In this document: positions 48,018 through 60,162 of the stretch, piece by piece | How the letters are laid out: every line of letters starts with the position of its first letter | Position numbering within the stretch: position 1 is the first letter of the stretch | Origin: Paulownia fortunei | Lineage: Eukaryota; Streptophyta; Magnoliopsida; Lamiales; Paulowniaceae | Assembly (NCBI GenBank): GCA_019321725.1 | Contig: CM033121.1 | Coordinates: forward strand, 12,586,001-12,650,000 | Reading direction: 5' to 3' | DNA length: 64,000 nucleotides | Program-made: the position numbers and the translations under genes | The notes under the pieces: model-generated | Told to the model about the DNA's origin: nothing | What the model saw: the letters and a program-made list of their open reading frames with translations, nothing else | Databases searched by the model: none

Positions 48018-49140
48018 CAATATAAAAAAATGGATATTAGAATATGTACGTTTGCTTACATGTCTAAACATAAAAAAATAGTTTTATTTACTTTATGAGG
48101 TTTTGTGAATCTTGATTCACTAAGTAGTTTTTTTAGTTACATTTAATTATTTAGAGATAGTTTATAAGGTCTAATTATTTCCTATTGATCCCACTAACCT
48201 CTAAAACTTGCTTGATCACTAGTCAAGGCAAAATCCCAGGTGAAATAGCATTAAGCAGATTATTTAGCCCATTTTTGAATTATTTGAGTCTTTCAAGCCA
48301 ACCTATACTTAAATTATTCCCTAGTGTCCCCTCTTGAGCCTATTGAAACAATTCTTTGGACACCCTATACACATTATCGAGCTTTATGAAAAAACAAATC
48401 CAATATTCTAGCCTTTTTCATCTCATTTACATAATTATTCTTTAATAAATTGTTGTATTCAAAAAAAAGAAAAAAAGAAGAAGCAAAACTGAAGAGAAGA
48501 AATGATTAAAAAATGATGAAAATAAAAAGATTGTGAATTGAGGTGTATGATTTGAACTCCCTAAAACAAATAGACCCCCATTTCAAACAATAAAAGAAAT
48601 AAGTTTAGGGGTAATCCAAGATCAAAAAGAAGAAAAATGGGATGTTCAATAAAGAAAAATGAAGGGAATGATGAAGAAGTTGGTGCTTATTCATAAAGGT
48701 TCTAGTATGATTGTGTAAAATGGGTAATTTTTAGCTACAATTTTTCATATATTCCCACCATTACCCAAGCCTCACAATACAAGCTTTGGAAGTCCTTTTG
48801 ATCTTTGATGCTATGATCTACCTACATTAGTGGAGACTAGTGTGAAAAACAAGCCTATGGAATTTGGTAAGCACTTCAAAAGTGGATCAAATATGAGTAG
48901 TTGACTTTATAAACCTATTCGGATGATAAATGAAAGTAGATAAACTACTACTTTCACACTCACACATACAAGAACATGAAGTTAAGTGAAACCAATATAA
49001 ATGTTAACATGTAAACTTGGTATATTTTTCTAATCTTTTAAGATGATATGTTAGGAAAATCTTTCTTGACTTGGTAACCTGATTCATAGAGGGATGTTAT
49101 TGAGAATTTCATGTTTGATGCTTGAGGACAAGCAAATCTT
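48018..49140 (+). other. Athila 3' non-coding region resumed
   Basis: After the CAATA duplication, AT-rich sequence runs to the polypurine tract. It has no ORF. A purine-rich run occurs at about 48460-48500. No envelope-like frame is visible, so this copy lacks the extra ORF that some Athila elements have, or it has decayed. Confidence 0.6.
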
Positions 49141-49156
49141 CAAGGTTGGGGGTATT
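49141..49156 (+). other. polypurine tract of the Athila element
   Basis: CAAGGTTGGGGGTATT directly before the TGATAAG LTR start, preceded by GCTTGAGGACAAGCAAATC, the usual Athila lead-in. Confidence 0.87.
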
Positions 49157-50716
49157 TGATAAGTTAGTTTTATACCAAAAAATCATATACCTTTTGATTA
49201 ATATTTGGTTTGTTTTTAAGTATTTTTGTTACTTTTTATGCATTTAGTTTGAAATCTTGTAGGGAATGACAAAAAGGAGAAGAAAATGGAAAGAAACCAA
49301 AAACTTGGTTGAAATGTTGAAGAATCTGTATTGTGCTGCTAGTGATGGCAGTGTTTGTATTTTAATTTTAAATCTTTAGTCCAATATCATATTGACGTGA
49401 TTCTTGATCTATTGGAAATTGAATAAATATATCTACAACTTTTATGTTTACCACAAAATCCAGTTCCTACGATTTCAATGAGAAACATTAAGTTCAAAAG
49501 TCAATACTAGATTGAAATTTTTTTGTATGACACATATCGGTATTTTAGGTATAACTGTCTCCACAAATGTCCTATTGAGATGATTCATGATGATATAAAA
49601 CTGTAAGAGATAGGATGACAAATCGTATGAATACACCAAAAGCTAGTTTGGCATATAAAGTGGTGAAAACTTGGTTTAAATAGGTTGTATATGCTGGAGA
49701 AATAGGTTTTGGACATAAAGTTTAGTGCCTAGATGTCTAGTCAGCGTCTACGCAAAGCCACATGGATAAAGGGGGCAAAATGGGTTTTTAGCCCTCGTTA
49801 GGGCATCTACCATTTGATTTTAAGGACCCTAAAGAGCCTCCAAAGGTATTATTGTACGTGAGAAGCTATTCTGGACAGAAGGAGTGCTGCTGGACAGAAA
49901 AAGGAGATTCTTGGAGACAATGAGAGTTTCAACTATTCCTCTCACTTCACAAATTGGTGAACAATTTCCATGTTCTTTCTTATGTATTCCTTGAAGTTAT
50001 ATTCATACATGATGAACTAAACATTTCTTTTTAGAGGATGATGTAACCTTATTTAATCATATGTTTTGAATTCCAAACAATATTAGTTCAAGTTATTCAT
50101 TTTGTTTGTATTATTTTGCTTAGTATTGCATCTTGATTATTTAGCCATTAATTCAGAGTGTTTGATATATGAGATTCGATACTCGAGAGTGGAAAGTTTG
50201 TACATAATCATAAAGATAACATAACCTAGAAATCATAGAGTTGAGAAGCTTATGAAACCTTTGAAGTTTTGAAGAAGAATTCATTGAACTTTGTAGAGTT
50301 TTATTCTTGAGTTTTTCTAGAGATATTGAAATTCATATTAGAACTCATAATCAATTTGGCACTCGAGATAGGGAATTGATGAGCTTAGGAATTCTTAACT
50401 TACATGTGTTGTTGACTTGAATTGGTATGTTTTGGAATGAAGAACATAGGTGATAATTTGGTGAGTCATTTATCTAGAATTTCTTGCTCATAAGGTGTTT
50501 GTTGTATTACTTCTAAGAACTCACTCTTGTCTTTTGCAATTTTTATATTTTACATTGTTTAATCATCACTTGATTTTCTAGATAAAATTGAGACTATTTG
50601 AATTACAATACTTGCTGCAATTTTTGATTACAATCCTTGTGGATATGATACTCAACTCACTATTATATTAAAATTTGACACCGTGTACTTGCGGTTTGCA
50701 ATATATTTCACGAATA
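49157..50716 (+). repeat. 3' LTR of the Athila element
   Basis: 1560 bp, starting TGATAAGTTAG and ending CACGAATA, full-length homologue of 30497-32074. It is followed by the GTCAC target duplication. Confidence 0.92.
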
Positions 50717-51829
50717 GTCACACACAAAATGAGATGGATAACTTTTATAAAATAATATCCATGGAATTGGATCAAGTTAATTGGAGATCAATTAACTTGG
50801 AACTAGAGTTAATTTAAGAGTTAAATTAATTCATCTAATTAAATGATAAAATGATTTAATTGGACCTAATAATGATGAGGGGCTATTTTGGGAGTAATTA
50901 ATTAATTGATTGGATTAATTAATTAATAACATTAAATTAATTTAAGAGTTAAATTAATGTAACTCATTTATATTGGGCTTATTTAATTAGGTGGTCCATT
51001 GGAATCAATTTAATTGGGTTTAATTAATTAATTGAGATTAATTAATTAGAAAGTCCAATATAATTAATGGGCTGGTAGGAGAGGCCCATTGGTGGTCTTT
51101 AATTATGAATCAAAGACTTCATGTCTTAGATGAAAATCAATCAAGACTTTAAGTCTTAATAGAAAACTAATCCAAGATTTATCTTGGATAGAAATAAATT
51201 AGAGATAAATATGGAAGGGACTAAGAGATCTAATGAGATTAAGGTCAAAGATTTGAAGGTGTATAAATACACCATCATAGGGGCCGAAAACTAGAGCTTG
51301 GAGAAGCAAAAAAATCGGCCCCCCTAGTGCAAAAAATTACACACCCCTTTCTCTAAATTTCTCTATAGTCTTGTTCTATCACTTCCATGCCTGGTCACAA
51401 CCAACAAAATCTATATATATAAACTATGGTTCCAAACCTTTTGATATTTGATTAATTCTTTTATCACCCAGTTGATATTAGAATTAATTAACACTCCAAA
51501 ATTCTAAATTAAAAATAAATATTCTACATCTTCTAGCAAGTTTCTGGTATTGTGATCCTATTCATCATGTCAATACTGTCAGAGGGAAGACACTTGGATT
51601 TCTGTGGCGAACTCTGATTCTGGTCTAGCCATGATTTGAATCATTCATGTCCACTTCATCAATTGGAGTGCTTTATTAATGTATATTTATGAAACTTTTG
51701 TTTTTGATAAAATAAAATATCCGAGTGTGAATTACATTAAATCCCGAACTACATCTTATAAACTATTATGCATGTTTTAAAATTTCCAATTTTTGATACG
51801 CTTAGTCCCGTGATTTCACAAATCTAATA
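50717..51829 (+). repeat. copia C 5' LTR, right part
   Basis: Starts with the second GTCAC and continues ACACAAAAT, matching the B LTR phrase CTCACACACAAAACTTGG. It contains the TTAATTAA-rich block (50770-51060) and ends AATCTAATA one base before the primer-binding site. Confidence 0.88.
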
Positions 51830-51830
51830 G

Positions 51831-51842
51831 TGGTATCAGAGC
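51831..51842 (+). other. primer-binding site of copia C
   Basis: TGGTATCAGAGC, the 12-base initiator Met core; the following bases (TTTGG) diverge from the tRNA. Confidence 0.88.
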
Positions 51843-52059
51843 TTTGGTTACCATACTTGGATACTTTCACGAGTATTCCTTTAATATCATATGATGAAAA
51901 ATTATGCGAATAATGTATTTTTTGTGCGATAAAATTATTTTATATAATATTTTATTGGGATAAATATTTTACATGGTAAAAATAAGAACTTAACGAAAAT
52001 AATTCATGTTGGACATAAAAACATGGGCCAAATTTGCATCTGTTACTATAGCAGTCATG

Positions 52060-52235
52060 AAATTATGAGGAGACAGTGCCCTCGGGCTGCAGTTCCATAA
52101 ACGAAAAAATGATAGTGCAAAGCTTGTCGAAGCTTTGTCACTGCAGAGCAAGAAGTGGGCACCACGCTGCATTCAAAAAACTTTCTGAAGGGCCGCGGTG
52201 CCAAGCCCAGGTGCTGCGGCACCACTGGGCAACTT
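52060..52235 (+). other. GC-rich leader segment of copia C
   Basis: A local GC-rich stretch in the same leader position as the minisatellite of B. It has inverted GTGCC/GGCAC words (for example GGCCGCGGTGCC and GGTGCTGCGGCACC near 52190-52225) but no clear tandem unit, and its sequence differs from that of B. Confidence 0.65.
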
Positions 52236-52259
52236 TTTTTAGTATGTAATAGTTATACA

Positions 52260-53560
52260 ATTTTTGATTTGTTCAATTTTTAAAATTAATTTTTAATTTT
52301 AATTAATAAAAATATGTTTTAGAAAAAACCAAAATTTATTTATACCAAATTGAAAAATCGGCACATAAAATGGTAAATTTACATGCTTAGAATTTATTAC
52401 ATATGATGTATAAATTAGACATGTATGCTACAATGGATGATCATGGAGCCTAAACCATTTTATGGATATTCTATGTGCATTTTGAATGCTTGGTTTAATT
52501 GATTTGGGTTTTAATTTAAAATGAGCCCTGTGTGTCTTGTCTTTTCTCTATTTTTAATCTGAATGTAAATTCTACCTCCCTCCTATGTACTTCTCCTTGG
52601 AAGAAATTCTAAGGTTTCTTTTATAATGATAGTAGAATTAGATTGTCATGTTTTTTTTTTGTTTGACAAGAAGAATGAGCAAGGTGGAGAAAATTAAGGA
52701 ATGAAGGCCCATGAAAGAATGGGTGTTACATTCATGTAATAGATAAATTTTGTTTTCATTTTAATTACTACCCTTAAACTAACCTAGATCTACTTTGGAT
52801 CAAACAGGTTGCATAGGATATAGCCCATGATCATCCCATTTTTAGGTATGTATGGTAGATGCATGTGTAGGTTTATTTAATACTTCTCTTTTGATTATGC
52901 TTGTGGTTAATATTAAATAAACAAACTAAATAAGATGAGGTCTTCAAATTATAAAATGAATCCTCACTTGAAAGTCAAGTTTGTAATTTCTAAAGTATTA
53001 TATCAAGCAAATATGAGAAAAATTAGGCTGGATTCAATCATCCACGCCTTCCATCAAAAGTAGAAGACATGTCAATGCTACCACATTTAGAACATTGTCC
53101 ATGAGTCATGTGATACCTAAATGATGGAAAGCTGTGATCTTTACTAAGCATGGAGATGCCCATTGGATGGACTCATCTTTATCATCATCCATAAGTCGTG
53201 GGATGATTAGATCCTTCATCTACATGGAAGTTTGATGGATACTACTTGACACTTAGTACCATATATCGTCATATTTTTTGGGCATATGGAAAGTGGTGAG
53301 GCAACGTATATTGGGGGTTGCATATGATGCAATTGGTAAAGTTTGTCTACCTTTTAATATTTTATATGATCTCATATTCTTGGGCATGTAAAATAATAAT
53401 TGGACATCAAGCCCGCTAGAAATTATGATTTTTGAATCACCATCTTAAGGGTGATAGGATTTGAATAAAATAGTAGGAAACATTTATAATTAAAGACCAT
53501 ATTATAAATGAATGTATTATCGAGTGAATGCTTATTTTTCTACCTCGCAAGTTTTTGTAG
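52260..53560 (+). other. untranslated leader of copia C
   Basis: Non-coding; homologous in order to 19150-20485 of copia B (shared GATGATCATGGAGCCTA, GATCTACTTTGGATCAA and a Tyr-less run of short frames). It leads directly into gag. Confidence 0.7.
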
Positions 53561-53564
53561 ATTA

Positions 53565-54350
53565 TATCTCAAAAATGGCCAAAAACCTGCAACATCTATT
53601 CTAGACGTTAAGAAGTTAACTGGTCCCAACTAGGGCGATTGACTTAGGAACCTTTAGATTGTTCTCTAGTCCGAAAAGAGGTCTTATGTCCTTGATGTGA
53701 CATCACTGTTGGTTGCACCGGCAGACACCACTGAGGAAGAGCTTGTAGATTACCACAAGCAAGTTGAGGATGACTTATAAGCTCGATGCTATAGTTGCAG
53801 AGGCAACATAGGATATAGCACATGCTACCGATATTCACCTTCACTTGTAAGAGTTATATGGTGAACACACATGGCAGGCAAGATAACAAGTCTCAAAAGA
53901 GCTTTTTCTATGTCGTATGATAGAAGGCTCTTTAGTTCAAGACCATGGGCTGAAGATGATAGGCCTTATTGAAAGACTTGAGTCACTTGGAGTCGTTATA
54001 GACGACGAACTCTATGTGGGTCTCATCGTGCAGTCTTTGCCACCCTCATTTGATGCCTTTATGGTAAACTTTAACATGCATAAAATGGAGACCAACATAA
54101 CAGAGATGGTCAATATGTTGAAGACGACTTAATACTCCATGAAGAAGGATAAGCATGTCATGCTTTTTACCTTTTCATCTAAATCCAAGGCTAAAAACCC
54201 AAAGAAAGGGAAGAAGAAAGGTTATTCTAAGAATGGAAAATCTTGAAGGCCTCTTGTGGAGTGGCAAAGTGTTCCAAAGCCAAAGACAAGTGCTACTACT
54301 GCGGCAAGCTGGGACTTTGGAAGAGAAATTATAAGGAGTACCTTGCAAGT
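53565..54350 (+). pseudogene. copia C gag remnant
   Basis: Gag in several frames: VKKLTGPN near 53605, then VLDVTSLLVAPADTTEEELV (about 53690-53750). The clearest piece is the 71-codon open segment at 53917 with SLVQDHGLKMIGLIERLESL and SLPPSFDAFMVNFNMHKMET, the standard UBN2-type gag core. A Lys-rich stretch leads to a zinc knuckle CYYCGKLGLWKRNYKEYLA (about 54290-54345), where His has become Leu and the last Cys Tyr. Stops at 53628, 53777 and 54130 and frame changes make it dead. Confidence 0.85.
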
Positions 54351-54359
54351 GGCCAGAAT

Positions 54360-56296
54360 AATTCTAGTATATATTTTATTGAAATTGACCTTTCGTTTAA
54401 CAATGCTTTATGGGTATTAGATTGCAATAACTTGCAGGTGATGATAAGAAGCATGAAGCTAAGTAGAGGAGAGATAACCCTCCAGCTGGGGAATAGAGCA
54501 ATAGTTGCTACATTAGCCATAGGGACAGTCCACTTAACATAGGTGGTGGAGTTAGGATGGATTTAAATAATTATCTTTACATTCTTGAATTTACAAACAA
54601 CATCATCTCTATTCCAATTTTAGATAGAGAAGGTTATAGTTTTTTCTATTTTTACTGGAAGTTGTTCTAATTTTTGAGGTTCTTCAGCGATTCATACTAG
54701 AGTATTGATAAATGATTTGTACTCTATCACACTCCACAACTCCATATTTAATATTCAACAAAATAAATAAAGTTTAGATAATCATAGTTCCATGTACTTG
54801 TGGCATGCTAGATTAGGTCATATCTCTAAGAAGAGAGTTCACAAGTTGGCACAATTGCTTGGTCTTGAGGACGATCAAGAAATGCCAACATGTGAGTCTT
54901 GCCTAAAGGAAAAGATGACCAAGTCAATGTTTGTTTGTACAAGTTGAGCATGCTATAAATCCCTTAGATTTGATCCATAGGGATGTATGTGGGCCATTAA
55001 GTGTTAATGCTCAAGAAATACTAATATTTCATTACCTTTATCAACAACTACCCTAGGTTTGGGTATGTGTACCTTTAAAGGTACAAGTTTGAATCCTTTA
55101 AATGGTTCAGAGATTTTAGGGATGAAGTGGTGAAATAAATCGAACAAAGAATTAAGATCTTTAATCTAATTGATGGCGAACACTTGAGTTCAGAATTTCT
55201 TAATTATCTGAAGAAGAATGGGATTCTTTCATAGGGACTCCGCCTGCAACTACACAACTTAATGGAGTTGTTGAGCAAAGGAACTAAACATTGTTAGACA
55301 TGGTTTGGTCCATGATGAGCTTCACTAGACTTCCTCTTTCATTATGGGGCTATGCTCTAGAAACAGCTACATATCTATCAAATAGATTGCCATCAAAGTT
55401 GGTGCCTACAACACCATATGAGATATGGTATGGAAAGACCCTTTCTTAAAAATGCCTTAGGGTATGGGGTTGCCCTGCTTATGTGAAGAGCAAGTAGGAG
55501 ATAAGTTGGATAGTAAATCCATCTTATGCAAGCTTGTGTGGTATCCAAAAAAATTCATTTAATATTATCTATGACCCTTCAGAACAAAAGGTGTTTGTTT
55601 CGAGGAATGCCACCTTCCTTGAGAAGATGTTTCTATTGGATAGAAATAGCGAGGCTGTAGAATTTGAATAAATTCAAGATCCATAACAAATCACACAAGA
55701 AACAGTAGTGTAACAACCAACAACAACTAACACTTCTATCTCACATCATCCTAAGAGATCTAAAAGGATTTCAAGGCCTTTTGAGAGGTATGGCCTCTTA
55801 TTAGAGAACGAGGAGGGGCAACCCTTGGATAGTGATCTAAGAAACTGTGGAGAAATAATGTCTGACATTGATTTGGGGAGATGGTAGGATACCATGCAAT
55901 CCTAAATAGAGTCTATATACTCCAACAAAATATGGACCTTGCTAGATCCACCATAGGGTATTTGTACCTATTGGCTGCAAATAGGTTTACAAGCAAAATA
56001 TTAGAGTAGATGGAGAGGTAGCAACCTATAAGGCATGATTGGTTGTGAAAGGTTATACTCAAAGGTAAGGAATTGACTACATGGAAACCTTCTCACCAGT
56101 GGTGATGCTTAAATCCATTGAGATCTTGCTGGCTATATTAATGTATTTTGACTACGAGATATGACAGATCGATATGAAGACCATTTTGCTTGATGGGAAC
56201 ATTGAAGAAGAGATCTATATATAGCAGCCAGAGGGCTTCATATCTAAAGAAAGTGAGTAAAAAGTTTGAAGGCTTTAGAGATCCATTTATGGATTT
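54360..56296 (+). pseudogene. copia C protease-integrase-RT remnant, cut in RT
   Basis: A protease trace lies at 54405-54540 (ALWVLDCN ... RGEITLQLGNRAIVATLAIG; D-T-G has become D-C-N). The pre-integrase domain is YLWHARLGHISKKRVHKLAQ (about 54800-54860) with CESCLKEKMTKS. The integrase shows RDVCGPLS (first Asp, about 54985-55005), TQLNGVVEQRN (catalytic Glu, about 55255-55290) and PTTPYEIWYGK. The RT start lies near 55890-55940, and the last homology is the QPEGF / RSIYG region at 56228-56294. RT stops at 56296 where the SIRE LTR begins. Many stops and frameshifts. Confidence 0.85.
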
Positions 56297-57253
56297 TGAT
56301 AGAACCTATTACCCAATTTTTCTTAAAATCCTGAGTATTGTGAAAAGTGTTGTAACATCTAAATAGAACATGCAGCAGAAATAAACAAATAACACCAAGA
56401 CTTTTTACGTGCTTCAATTACTACGTACTCTACATATACGAGGCCAAGCTCAGAGAAAGAAATAATCTACTAATTACCAACAGTTTACAAAATACAATTT
56501 ATGGAATTAAAATAATTTAAAGACTCCCTCTTTAAATGAAGACCATCCTATGTATTTTATTAATTAGTTGTTCCTGCGAGCTCTCCTTGACTTTAATCAG
56601 TAATGTTGAACTCCCTTTAACTCTGAACTCCTTTAAATGGCTGATCTGGTCTTCTGCCGAAAATCTTCATCTTCTTCTCCCAAAGAATGCATATGAGTAA
56701 TCAGCACTGCTGGCTCCTTCCAACTGTGAACTTCTTCAGATGACTGATGTAGTCTTTTCTCGAATACCTTTCACCTTCTTCTCCCAAAGAATACTTGAGA
56801 GTAAAAGTTCGCCTCACCCTTGAATCACTTTTATGGTACTATTCAGTTCATTCACTTAATTTCTTCAAAATTGAGATTTAGTATATATGCAGTCGTGTAT
56901 TTCAGTTAAAATCCCCTTGAAATTGGGTTTTGATTGCTACATATCTAAAAGAGATTGATTTCTTATTTTGTTACCTTATCTATAAGATTCTTTAAATTTT
57001 CTCTTACCTTATTAAAACAAATATAGAGTATCTTTAATTTCAACACATTTATCACACATGTGACTTTACGAAATATCTAAAATAAATATTTCAAAAATTC
57101 CTGATTTATGAAAACCTACACAGAATAATTATAATTAATTAATTAAATCATGTTCAGCTAGCGTTGCAACATCTCTCACAATATTTCTTGCAACACTTGG
57201 TTTCTGTGCAAAATTCCAGCTTCTATAAATGCCAGTCTTTTCTGATATTAACA
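56297..57253 (-). repeat. 3' LTR of SIRE-type copia element E
   Basis: 957 bp. Its plus-strand left end TGATAGAACCTATT matches the D LTR end TGTTAGAATTTATT. Its right end TTAACA is the minus-strand start TGTTAATATC. It shares AAAGACTCCCTCTTTA and GTTGAACTCCCTT with 11758-12841. It interrupts the RT of copia C. A TTCTTCTCCCAAAGAAT-type segment occurs twice inside (about 56675 and 56778). Confidence 0.88.
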
Positions 57254-57270
57254 TTCTCCCCCTTCTGGCA
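57254..57270 (-). other. polypurine tract of SIRE-type element E
   Basis: On the minus strand TGCCAGAAGGGGGAGAA abuts the LTR start. The preceding TTTTGACAAAAAA and the GCC..AGGGGGAGA form are typical of SIRE/Maximus elements. Confidence 0.9.
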
Positions 57271-57499
57271 TTTTTTGTCAAAATAAACTAAAGCTCCCCC
57301 CTAAAACTCAGATGTAGGTTTTCAAAATTCAGTATAAAAAATAACATCAAAATATCAAAATATTTTGACATAAAATTTATAACACTTGCTCTTATTACAT
57401 CTAACAAAATACTGGTACTATTTCCCCTACATATTTGAACAAAATACCTAAAAAGATAAAATTTTATCAAAGCACAAACCAAACAGCAAATGCAAATGT

Positions 57500-59530
57500 C
57501 TTGAGTACCATTATACTCATTAATAGGTCACAACAAAAAGTATTTGAATAAATAAAAAAATATAAAAGATTGATCAATCATCATCTTCATTAGCATCCTC
57601 GTCATTCGTTTCCTCAGCATCAGTATCTTGCTCCCCTTGGACATCATCATCTTATTCCCCTTGAGCTTGTGTTGTTTTCTCAGCATCTTCCTTAGCTTGC
57701 TCTTTCTGATCTTATGCATCAATAAAAGTACTAGATTCACCCTATTTTTGAACAAAACTGGCCAAAGATGGATCAGGATGTGGAAGGCTTTTGCTCAAGA
57801 ATTAGCCTAAGAACCTCTACTTCTTTCTCAATCTAATATTAGATTTGCTTACGAGCCTTATCTAGTTCATCTTCCAACCTCAACATCAATGCAGAGGATG
57901 TTGTAACATTCTATGGAACATCTATTCCAACATCTACAATATGTACATTTTCCTTAGAAGGTTGAGGAAGATTATTGATATGAGTCCCTTAAAATAACCT
58001 ATAAGAGGCACGTATAGGTCGTGGAGGACTCTCCAAAGCTTTTAATCCTATTTTTACAAAACCTTGAGATGTTAGAAGACTATAAATCAAGGAAGAAAAA
58101 GGAAGTATACCATGAGAAAAGTCAGATCTACCCAAGCGACCTATTATTTTGAATATCAAGTTTCCCAAATTATATACCTAGTGTATCCCAATGCAGTAGA
58201 GAAGAATTGTTTGTTCTTTCACATCCACAGTAGTGTTGGTCGCAGTGGTCCAGTAGCAAATAGTAATTTTATGAAACAATGCATACAAAATAGTTAAGTT
58301 TGTAGCTCGAAAAATTTCCTTATTAGTGGGCCACTTCTTGACCACATTCCCACTTAAGGCAGTAGTAATTTCATCCATTCCTTCTACCAATTCATTGTTT
58401 ACCACCATAGGTGATCCCAAGAAATCATTAATTATATCAAGAGTTATATGGCAGATTTGTTTCCTAACACACACTTTACTATATTTTTATGACTTAGGAT
58501 CTTTGAACCTCTTAGGCAAATTGCAATAGAACTCTTGTATCACCCCTCTCACATATGGAGTTGCCTTAGTGATAGACCCTAACATACCTTTCTTCTCTAG
58601 AATATAAATAATTCCCCATTTATAATGATCACCCATATGAATTCTTCTTTAAGAATAGATTTTCTATTATACTACTTTAGCCCATAATTGCTTATTTTCA
58701 ATATAGAAAAATCATAGCTCTGTCTCCTCCATTTCTTCTATTTCTGAATCTGCCTCAGGGTCAGATGTTGCAACACCTTCGGTAACACCCTGTACAACAT
58801 CTTCGTTGGACTTGGATTTTTCTTGCATTTATTCTTTAGACTTTAAGTCTATGTGCTCTGTAGAAGAGTCTTCAGTAGATCCAGAGAAATCCCCAAATGA
58901 ATGTGATTCACTGGGTCCAGCACCAAACTTAGGGATTAAGCCAGACGTCTCTTTGTCGTCCTCTAATTCAAAATTTGATGACACCTTCTTGGACAACAAT
59001 CTTTTAGACCTTTTCAAAACAAGTCATTCATCCTCAGATTCAAAATCAGACTAGCCTCTCTTTTTTTCTTTCTTGTCCTTAGAAAAATCTAAGATTATCT
59101 TCTTAAAGGGTTTGACCCAAGGGAAAAATGGAATTGATCAAGCAGATAGGGAAATTTATTGTGATTCTACTTTTTCTATTTATTGGATGTTATCATGGAG
59201 TGTTTCAACATCTTCCATATGTTTCATTCCAGAATCCACAGTTTGATAAAGGAATTTTTTCGCTGATTCAAAAGAATTAGGACTGGAAGCCATGGATGGA
59301 CCTTGGGCTTCAAATCTTTCACTAGGAAATGGATTCAGAGGAGAAGATTGCTCACCAAAAATTTCTCCAGCATCTTGAGTTCCTTCAACATCAGACTGTA
59401 GTATAGGCAGTGCGAGCAATGGTGGTGAATCTAGTCTTAGAGGAACAACTTGCAGAGGTATAGGACATGGGTATTCTTCCCTTGCCTCTATTTTTCCTCT
59501 TCTTCTTTCTCGTCGAATCTTCTTCACCAT
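57500..59530 (-). pseudogene. SIRE-type envelope-like ORF (putative plant transposon protein domain)
   Basis: Minus-strand coding relic between the pol position and the 3' LTR, where SIRE elements carry their envelope-like ORF. The N-terminal open piece (59530-59180) starts MVKKIRRERRRGK and is Pro-rich. A Ser/Asp/Glu-rich region with KRSKRLLSKK follows (about 58740-59040). The central block matches the 'putative plant transposon protein' domain as I know it: GVIQEFYCNLPKRF (about 58510-58555), CHITLDIINDFLGSP (about 58410-58455), and VDVKEQTILLYCI then GNLIFKIIG near 58140-58210. The C-terminal part is coiled-coil-like with an acidic Lys/Met-rich tail. Stops and frameshifts occur. Any envelope role is unproven. 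Confidence 0.7.
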
Positions 59531-60162
59531 GTCTGCCAGTGTTTCAACTTGATACCTATTTTTGGCTTACGTATTCAAATTATAGTTTAAATTGTTAGTT
59601 TCTAGTTGGTCTATTATTACAAAACTGCAATCAATCTTCCAAGTCTAAATCCTATATAAACCTGTCTACATATGCTAATGACATTACTATATGTGAATCC
59701 TATGAAAAAAATAAATTGGCTAATGATCTGATAGCTGCAAATGAAGTGATCTTATTATATTTTATAAAAACTCCACAACATTCAATCCATTATAACTATA
59801 TGAAATATAACTTTGAATCTGTATTTAAAATCAACCCTGCTAAGTAATGAGCAGTTATAGCTAGATATATTTCATCATTTAGTTGCATCATAAGGTAATC
59901 TAAATTTACATAACATAGATAAAATGGTATTACCCTTCGACTAAAGTTTAATATAGGCCACCAAAACATACTACTAATTCATAAGTTACATGTCTAAGGT
60001 CTGAAGTTTCCAATCATATTTCCAATAAACACACACACAATGCTTACAGTACTTCATAATGCCTAAAACTAACAGGCTGCATAATTAGTTCATATCATAT
60101 AAAAAAATTCACCATCAAACGGACCACAAGATCATGTATAAATAACTAGATCGTTTAACAAT
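59531..60162. other. no gene seen
   Basis: AT-rich spacer between the envelope-like ORF and the Harbinger ORFs. One end of the Harbinger element must lie here if it inserted into SIRE E, but I could not identify terminal repeats or a TAA/TTA target site. Confidence 0.45.

Larger units (their letters stand above)
30497..50716 (+). mobile_element. Athila-type Ty3-gypsy element with both LTRs and target duplication
   Basis: Bounded by the 5-bp direct repeat GTCAC (30492-30496 and 50717-50721). Its LTRs are 30497-32074 and 49157-50716. The interior holds an Asp-tRNA-type primer-binding site, gag, protease, RT, RNase H, integrase, a long 3' non-coding region and a polypurine tract. That 3' region is enlarged by a nested 10.1-kb insertion (37915-48017), so the original element was about 10.1 kb. 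All genes carry stops. Confidence 0.92.
29475..56296 (+). mobile_element. Ty1-copia element C (family of B), split by an Athila insertion and cut by SIRE E
   Basis: The 5' LTR begins about 29475, is interrupted at 30496 by the 20.2-kb Athila element, and resumes at 50717/50722 to 51829. Removing the insertion gives an LTR of about 2.13 kb, the same length as the B LTRs. Primer-binding site, leader, gag and pol follow, and RT is cut at 56296 by the minus-strand SIRE LTR. The 3' half is not in the window; it would lie to the right of element E. Confidence 0.88.

Noticed and set aside
57528..57810. Plus-strand hydrophobic 60-codon frame and minus Lys/Met-rich frame as separate genes
   Set aside because: They are the two strands of the C-terminal acidic/basic tail of the envelope-like ORF; neither stands alone.
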